A stretch of DNA of 8,727 bases from Proteobacteria bacterium CAG:495 (lineage in GTDB: Bacteria > Pseudomonadota > Alphaproteobacteria > RF32 > CAG-239): NCBI GenBank assembly GCA_000432275.1, contig HF995261.1:1-8727 (forward strand), in the 5' to 3' direction. Made by a program: the position numbers and the translations under genes. Of the stretch, positions 5,876 through 8,727 are shown piece after piece. A model generated the notes under the pieces. That model saw only the letters and a list, made by a program, of their open reading frames with translations, was not told the origin of the DNA and did no database searches. The number at the start of each line of letters is the position of its first letter. The stretch's first letter is position 1.

Positions 5876-6441
5876 CGGTCATTTTAAGCATCGGCAGGCA
5901 TGAATGTTACGGCAAAGGTTCGCTGCCTCTTTCTCCCGAGGGAATTTCCGGCGCATGGTTAAGCGCTGAGATTATTGCCCGGCAATGCGACCGCCCACAG
6001 AAGATTATATCATCTCCGCTGCCGCGTGCGGTTCTGACGGCAGAGCTCAGACGTCTGGCCTGGCAGGAAAGCGATAATATTGTCATTAATCCCCTTTTGC
6101 ACGAAGACAGCGGACAGAATGAAACCGAAATGTTTAAAATCTTATGTTTCGAAGAAGCTCTTGCACAAAACGACACTCATATTCATCTGGTCACCCACCA
6201 GCCGACCGCAACCCGCCTGAATGATATGGACTTTACCCCGCTTAATCCCGGTGACGTGATGGTTTGGGAGGCAGCAGACTGGAACGCAATGCAAAACGGT
6301 GAGATAAAAAAATATTTTGTCCGCCCGAATGCCGTTATACAAACGTCGCAAACCCTCAGGGCGCAATCACTGGCCATCCGCAATTTGGCCGAAGAAGCAG
6401 ACAGCACCGGCTCGTTGATGCAAAAGCTGCAGAAACTATAG
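5872..6441 (+). CDS. SixA-like histidine phosphatase superfamily protein with variant RHE motif
   Basis: The 189-residue protein follows the histidine phosphatase plan. An N-terminal strand ends in R9-H10, then PLSPEG (19-24), IISSPLPRAVLTAEL (45-59, with R52) and the second catalytic histidine H109 in HLVTHQP. The usual RHG is RHE here. Both catalytic histidines and both arginines remain, so activity is plausible. SixA removes phosphate from phosphohistidine in signalling proteins, but the substrate here cannot be inferred. ATG at 5872 is chosen because AGGA (5862-5865) precedes it by 6 bases and the ATGA overlap with the upstream stop is typical of coupling; the GTG at 5848 lacks this support. 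Its stop overlaps the end of the convergent TerB-like gene by 6 bases. Confidence 0.83.
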   Translation: MTVILSIGRHECYGKGSLPLSPEGISGAWLSAEIIARQCDRPQKIISSPLPRAVLTAELRRLAWQESDNIVINPLLHEDSGQNETEMFKILCFEEALAQNDTHIHLVTHQPTATRLNDMDFTPLNPGDVMVWEAADWNAMQNGEIKKYFVRPNAVIQTSQTLRAQSLAIRNLAEEADSTGSLMQKLQKL

Positions 6442-7104
6442 ACCCACTTCCGGCTCGACGCCCTGCTCGCGCAAGGTTTGGAATATCTCCGCAAGATAAA
6501 GTTTTTCGTTGTAATGAAGCTGTCCGTCCGCCAGGCAAATTTTCACAATTTCCTTAACCATTTCTTCCGCTTCGTCAGGATTTTTGGCCGAAACGGCTTC
6601 AAGAGCTTTATAAAAATCTTCGCGAGCCGGTTTTATTCCCTGTAAATAGGCATTCACATATTGTTGGCTGAGGTTTTTGGTGGCCGGAATCTTCTCAATG
6701 ATATAATCATAGATAATGGTTTCCTTAATCGGTGAAAAACTGTCGCAGATGTTGGCCATAAAAGTCATTAATATCAGGTCGGCCTCCAGCGGTTCAAAAA
6801 GTTTTTTATCAATAAGCTGTCCGTCTTCCGGCTCAGCCAGCGGTTCAAGAGTTTCTTCCCGCCCGTAGTCCGCAACAAACGCAGCCGGAGACTTGTAGTA
6901 CCTCTCGTTGTTCAAATCCAACAAGTCATGAATAAACGCAGAATCAAAAACATACGACTTGCGGGTTCGATAAAAATAGATATCAAAAAAAGTGGTTCCC
7001 TCCTTTTGCCATACTTTTTTTATCGCCGCATTTTCCTCATACAGTTTATTATTCTGAATGAGGTGAATTATCATATTATAAAATCGCAGGTTTTCCTTAG
7101 TCAT
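6436..7104 (-). CDS. TerB-like (tellurite-resistance-type) helical domain protein
   Basis: The 222-residue soluble protein has two parts. Residues 1-105 I do not recognise; they contain an aromatic, charged stretch (FFDIYFYRTRKSYVFD) and an acidic linker (83-95). Residues 106-222 are helical and resemble TerB: a first helix pair (ADLILMTFMANICDSF) and then ICLADGQLHYNEKLYLAEI (189-207). The ADG (192-194) plus E200 pattern there is the family's hallmark and may bind a divalent metal. TerB-like domains occur in stress-response and phage-defence related proteins; no ter operon is seen here. The start is supported by GGAG, about 6 bases upstream, and a clear promoter. It is divergent from the orphan pair on its right and convergent, with overlap, to the histidine phosphatase gene. 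Confidence 0.75.
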   Translation of the reverse strand: MTKENLRFYNMIIHLIQNNKLYEENAAIKKVWQKEGTTFFDIYFYRTRKSYVFDSAFIHDLLDLNNERYYKSPAAFVADYGREETLEPLAEPEDGQLIDKKLFEPLEADLILMTFMANICDSFSPIKETIIYDYIIEKIPATKNLSQQYVNAYLQGIKPAREDFYKALEAVSAKNPDEAEEMVKEIVKICLADGQLHYNEKLYLAEIFQTLREQGVEPEVGL

Positions 7105-7124
7105 ACTTTCTCCGTTACAAATTC

Positions 7125-7153
7125 AGTATATTCCGGGAGCATCAAAAATACAA
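7125..7153 (-). promoter_or_regulatory. Promoter of the TerB-like gene
   Basis: Read on the minus strand, TTGTAT (7153-7148) and TATACT (7130-7125) have a 17-base spacer. The -10 box lies about 20 bases before the start codon at 7104, leaving a short leader that carries the GGAG site. Confidence 0.65.
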
Positions 7154-7161
7154 TCTAAAAT

Positions 7162-7176
7162 AAAAGTTGCACTTTT
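7162..7176. promoter_or_regulatory. Candidate operator: inverted repeat over the rightward -35 box
   Basis: AAAAGT (7162-7167) and ACTTTT (7171-7176) are perfect inverted copies around TGC. The repeat covers the -35 box (7167-7172) of the promoter for the two-gene unit and lies 9 bases outside the -35 of the divergent promoter. It is well placed for a repressor acting on the rightward promoter, or for one shared by both. It is short, so chance is possible. Confidence 0.4.
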
Positions 7177-7195
7177 GTCTATTTGCGAATAAAAT
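7167..7195 (+). promoter_or_regulatory. Promoter of the two-gene orphan unit
   Basis: TTGCAC (7167-7172) and TAAAAT (7190-7195) are 17 bases apart. The expected transcript start near 7202 gives a leader of about 30 bases with no Shine-Dalgarno site before the ATG at 7232. Confidence 0.65.
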
Positions 7196-7231
7196 GATTT
7201 TTACTTATAAATATTATTTACTACAATCATT

Positions 7232-7771
7232 ATGGAACAAGTTAAACTCAAATCCCTTTTAGGATTAAGCAATTTTACGCCTCAGGACAAAATTGCTTTC
7301 AGCAAAACCGCGTTTGAGGTTTTAATCGGTTTGGTTGTCAGTAGCAAATTATCGGCGAGTTATCCGTACTATATGTATGTTCCCGAATATTGCTGCGTTA
7401 ACCGTGACTTTTGTTTTTGCCTTGTTTTTCCTCAGCTTGCCGATTATATGCAAGCTTATGAAAAAACAATGCAGATCTTTCCGGAATACATCGGGCAAAC
7501 CCGGGTCCGCCGATCCGAAACCGAGGTTCTTTGCGGAATAGACAAGGTTTTAAACATTTGCAACGAGCTTAAGGTGCAATATGATTTGCTGAGCTTTTTC
7601 AGCAATTTTCAAATGCGCCGCAGTTTGCAAATGCGTCTTCAAAAATATACTGAACAGACAGTTTCATTACAAACCGTCTTTGACTATTGTCTGTACAGAT
7701 ATTTGATTTCAGGATACGGAAAGGAAGAAGATTTTAAAAAGGAATTTTTAAACTATTTAAATAACCTCTAA
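7232..7771 (+). CDS. Hypothetical protein, first gene of an orphan pair
   Basis: I do not recognise this 179-residue protein. It has no signal peptide and no clear membrane helix; residues 27-40 are hydrophobic but short. A cysteine cluster CC-x5-CxC (54-63: EYCCVNRDFCFC) stands out, with further cysteines at 101, 110 and 153; it could be a metal site if the cell interior keeps it reduced. The C-terminal half looks helical and basic (MRRSLQMRLQKY). The ATG at 7232 has no visible Shine-Dalgarno site. A well-spaced promoter lies upstream, and the second gene starts 14 bases after its stop, so the two form an operon. Base use is AT-rich compared with ppa or the lipoprotein gene. The reading frame and context support a real gene; the function is open. 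Confidence 0.72.
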   Translation: MEQVKLKSLLGLSNFTPQDKIAFSKTAFEVLIGLVVSSKLSASYPYYMYVPEYCCVNRDFCFCLVFPQLADYMQAYEKTMQIFPEYIGQTRVRRSETEVLCGIDKVLNICNELKVQYDLLSFFSNFQMRRSLQMRLQKYTEQTVSLQTVFDYCLYRYLISGYGKEEDFKKEFLNYLNNL

Positions 7772-7785
7772 ATTACATCTAAGTT

Positions 7786-8652
7786 ATGGAACATTCTACC
7801 ATTCACCCGGCTAAAACTGTCGGAGACTTGAGAGCTTATGCTCAAAAGTTCAAACAAAATCAATTTTGTTTTAAGTTTTTGCTTGATGAAATTGCCGCCA
7901 ACTATCAGGTTGCTTACCAAAATGGCTGTATTTCAGTTTTTCGGAGTACTTCAGGGTTAATTCCGCTGAAATCCTTTTCCGACAAAAAGACGCGTGACAA
8001 ACTGCTCCTTGCCCTGTTGGACGAGTATTTGGAAAACGGCAATTATAATTCTGCCGGCAACATTTATGTAGATCATTTAAGGGTCATTAACACTTTGAAT
8101 GAAAAGCTCCGACAAACCTCTTTTTGGCAACAGCAGAAGCGAAAGAACCTGAAAAGAACCATAAGCCAATTATGCAGCGAGGAACTGGAAGGCGTTTATT
8201 GGTGTGTCGGTTTGGCTTTCTATTATTATTGCAAAAACAGCAAGGGCGATAAGGAAAGCTTCCGCACTGAAGCCAAAGACTTTGCCATCAGTTACCTTTC
8301 CGCCGGAACCCTGTTGCTGAAAAAGATGACAAACAAAGCTTCCTTTGAAACGCGACAGGAAATGGATGACTTTCTGAAAAACAATCTTTCCCGGCAGCAA
8401 TACGCGCAATTGGAGAAAGTTTGGGAGAAAACCGGTTTTATCAGCAACGAATCCCAAGGAATTGTCGATGATTGGAATGAACTGGTTTTTGTTCAGAAGA
8501 TGCTTGACAGAATCAGTGAGCACGACCATTACAGCTTTGAATGCATTTGCAGGCAGATTGATGTTGCCCGAGCAAAGTTTGTAAACCGCAACCCTAACTT
8601 TTCAACGGTTTTACGGGCTTTAAAAATTATTTATGACAACACGCCGGATTAA
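7786..8652 (+). CDS. Hypothetical protein, second gene of an orphan pair
   Basis: I do not recognise this 288-residue protein. It appears soluble and mostly helical, with no signal peptide. Notable stretches are an N-terminal region rich in aromatic residues (QFCFKFLLDEIAANY), a basic patch (QQQKRKNLKR, 115-124), an aromatic cluster (VYWCVGLAFYYYC, 137-149) and helical repeats to the end. No catalytic motif can be pointed out with confidence. The ATG follows the previous stop by 14 bases and, like the first gene, has no evident Shine-Dalgarno site, so its translation may depend on coupling. A strong terminator follows its stop. The co-transcribed partner and the divergent TerB-like gene are the only clues to its role. 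Confidence 0.75.
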   Translation: MEHSTIHPAKTVGDLRAYAQKFKQNQFCFKFLLDEIAANYQVAYQNGCISVFRSTSGLIPLKSFSDKKTRDKLLLALLDEYLENGNYNSAGNIYVDHLRVINTLNEKLRQTSFWQQQKRKNLKRTISQLCSEELEGVYWCVGLAFYYYCKNSKGDKESFRTEAKDFAISYLSAGTLLLKKMTNKASFETRQEMDDFLKNNLSRQQYAQLEKVWEKTGFISNESQGIVDDWNELVFVQKMLDRISEHDHYSFECICRQIDVARAKFVNRNPNFSTVLRALKIIYDNTPD

Positions 8653-8666
8653 ATACGGCTCCCCTC

Positions 8667-8700
8667 AAAAGCTCTTTGTAAACAACAAAGAGCTTTTTTT
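8667..8700 (+). terminator. Strong Rho-independent terminator of the two-gene orphan unit
   Basis: AAAAGCTCTTTGT (8667-8679) pairs perfectly with ACAAAGAGCTTTT (8685-8697) around a 5-base loop, and the T run continues to 8700. It closes the transcript begun at the promoter at 7167-7195. The 27 bases after it show nothing. Confidence 0.92.
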
Positions 8701-8727
8701 CCGTCCACGCCGCACAAATAACTATTT

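Overview
The window looks like a chromosomal stretch of a moderately AT-rich Gram-negative bacterium. The reasons are a lipobox-bearing OmpA-family lipoprotein with a glycine zipper, a family I inorganic pyrophosphatase, a DUF2157/GDYXXLXY membrane pair and a CCA-encoding tRNA-Pro. TAA, TAG and TGA all end genes, so the code is standard. I lean towards an uncultured low-GC alphaproteobacterium from the general look of the proteins and TTGAC-type promoters, but nothing here proves the lineage. No CRISPR array, transposase, integrase or complete mobile element is visible.

Layout. Positions 1-260 hold the terminator of a gene left of the window, a clear promoter, tRNA-Pro(GGG) and a terminator. 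Positions 409-720 (minus strand) hold a tiny stand-alone EF-Tu domain II-like protein with its own terminator. Its reading frame is cut by a TAA, beyond which the domain's expected last strand (IHRGMLI) can still be read. A roughly 300-base gap follows, then a bitopic membrane protein of unknown family (1023-1688). Positions 1790-3552 carry an alkaline-phosphatase-superfamily phosphodiesterase/nucleotide pyrophosphatase and inorganic pyrophosphatase (ppa); the second could hydrolyse PPi if the first releases it. Positions 3625-4266 are the glycine-zipper OmpA-like lipoprotein, followed by a perfect hairpin terminator.

Positions 4324-6441 are a tightly coupled three-gene operon: a DUF2157 multipass membrane protein, a GDYXXLXY-domain protein (8-nt overlap) and a SixA-like histidine phosphatase (ATGA overlap) with RHE in place of the usual RHG. 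Its 3' end overlaps by 6 nt the end of a convergent TerB-like gene (6436-7104, minus). That gene is divergently transcribed from a two-gene unit of unrecognised proteins (7232-7771 and 7786-8652), which ends in a strong terminator at 8667-8700. Both divergent promoters can be read in 7125-7195, with a perfect inverted repeat lying across the rightward -35 box.

The parts most likely to hold something undescribed are the isolated translation-factor domain with its in-frame stop, and the 6436-8652 block: a TerB-like protein facing an orphan two-gene operon whose genes lack Shine-Dalgarno sites, unlike nearly all others in the window.
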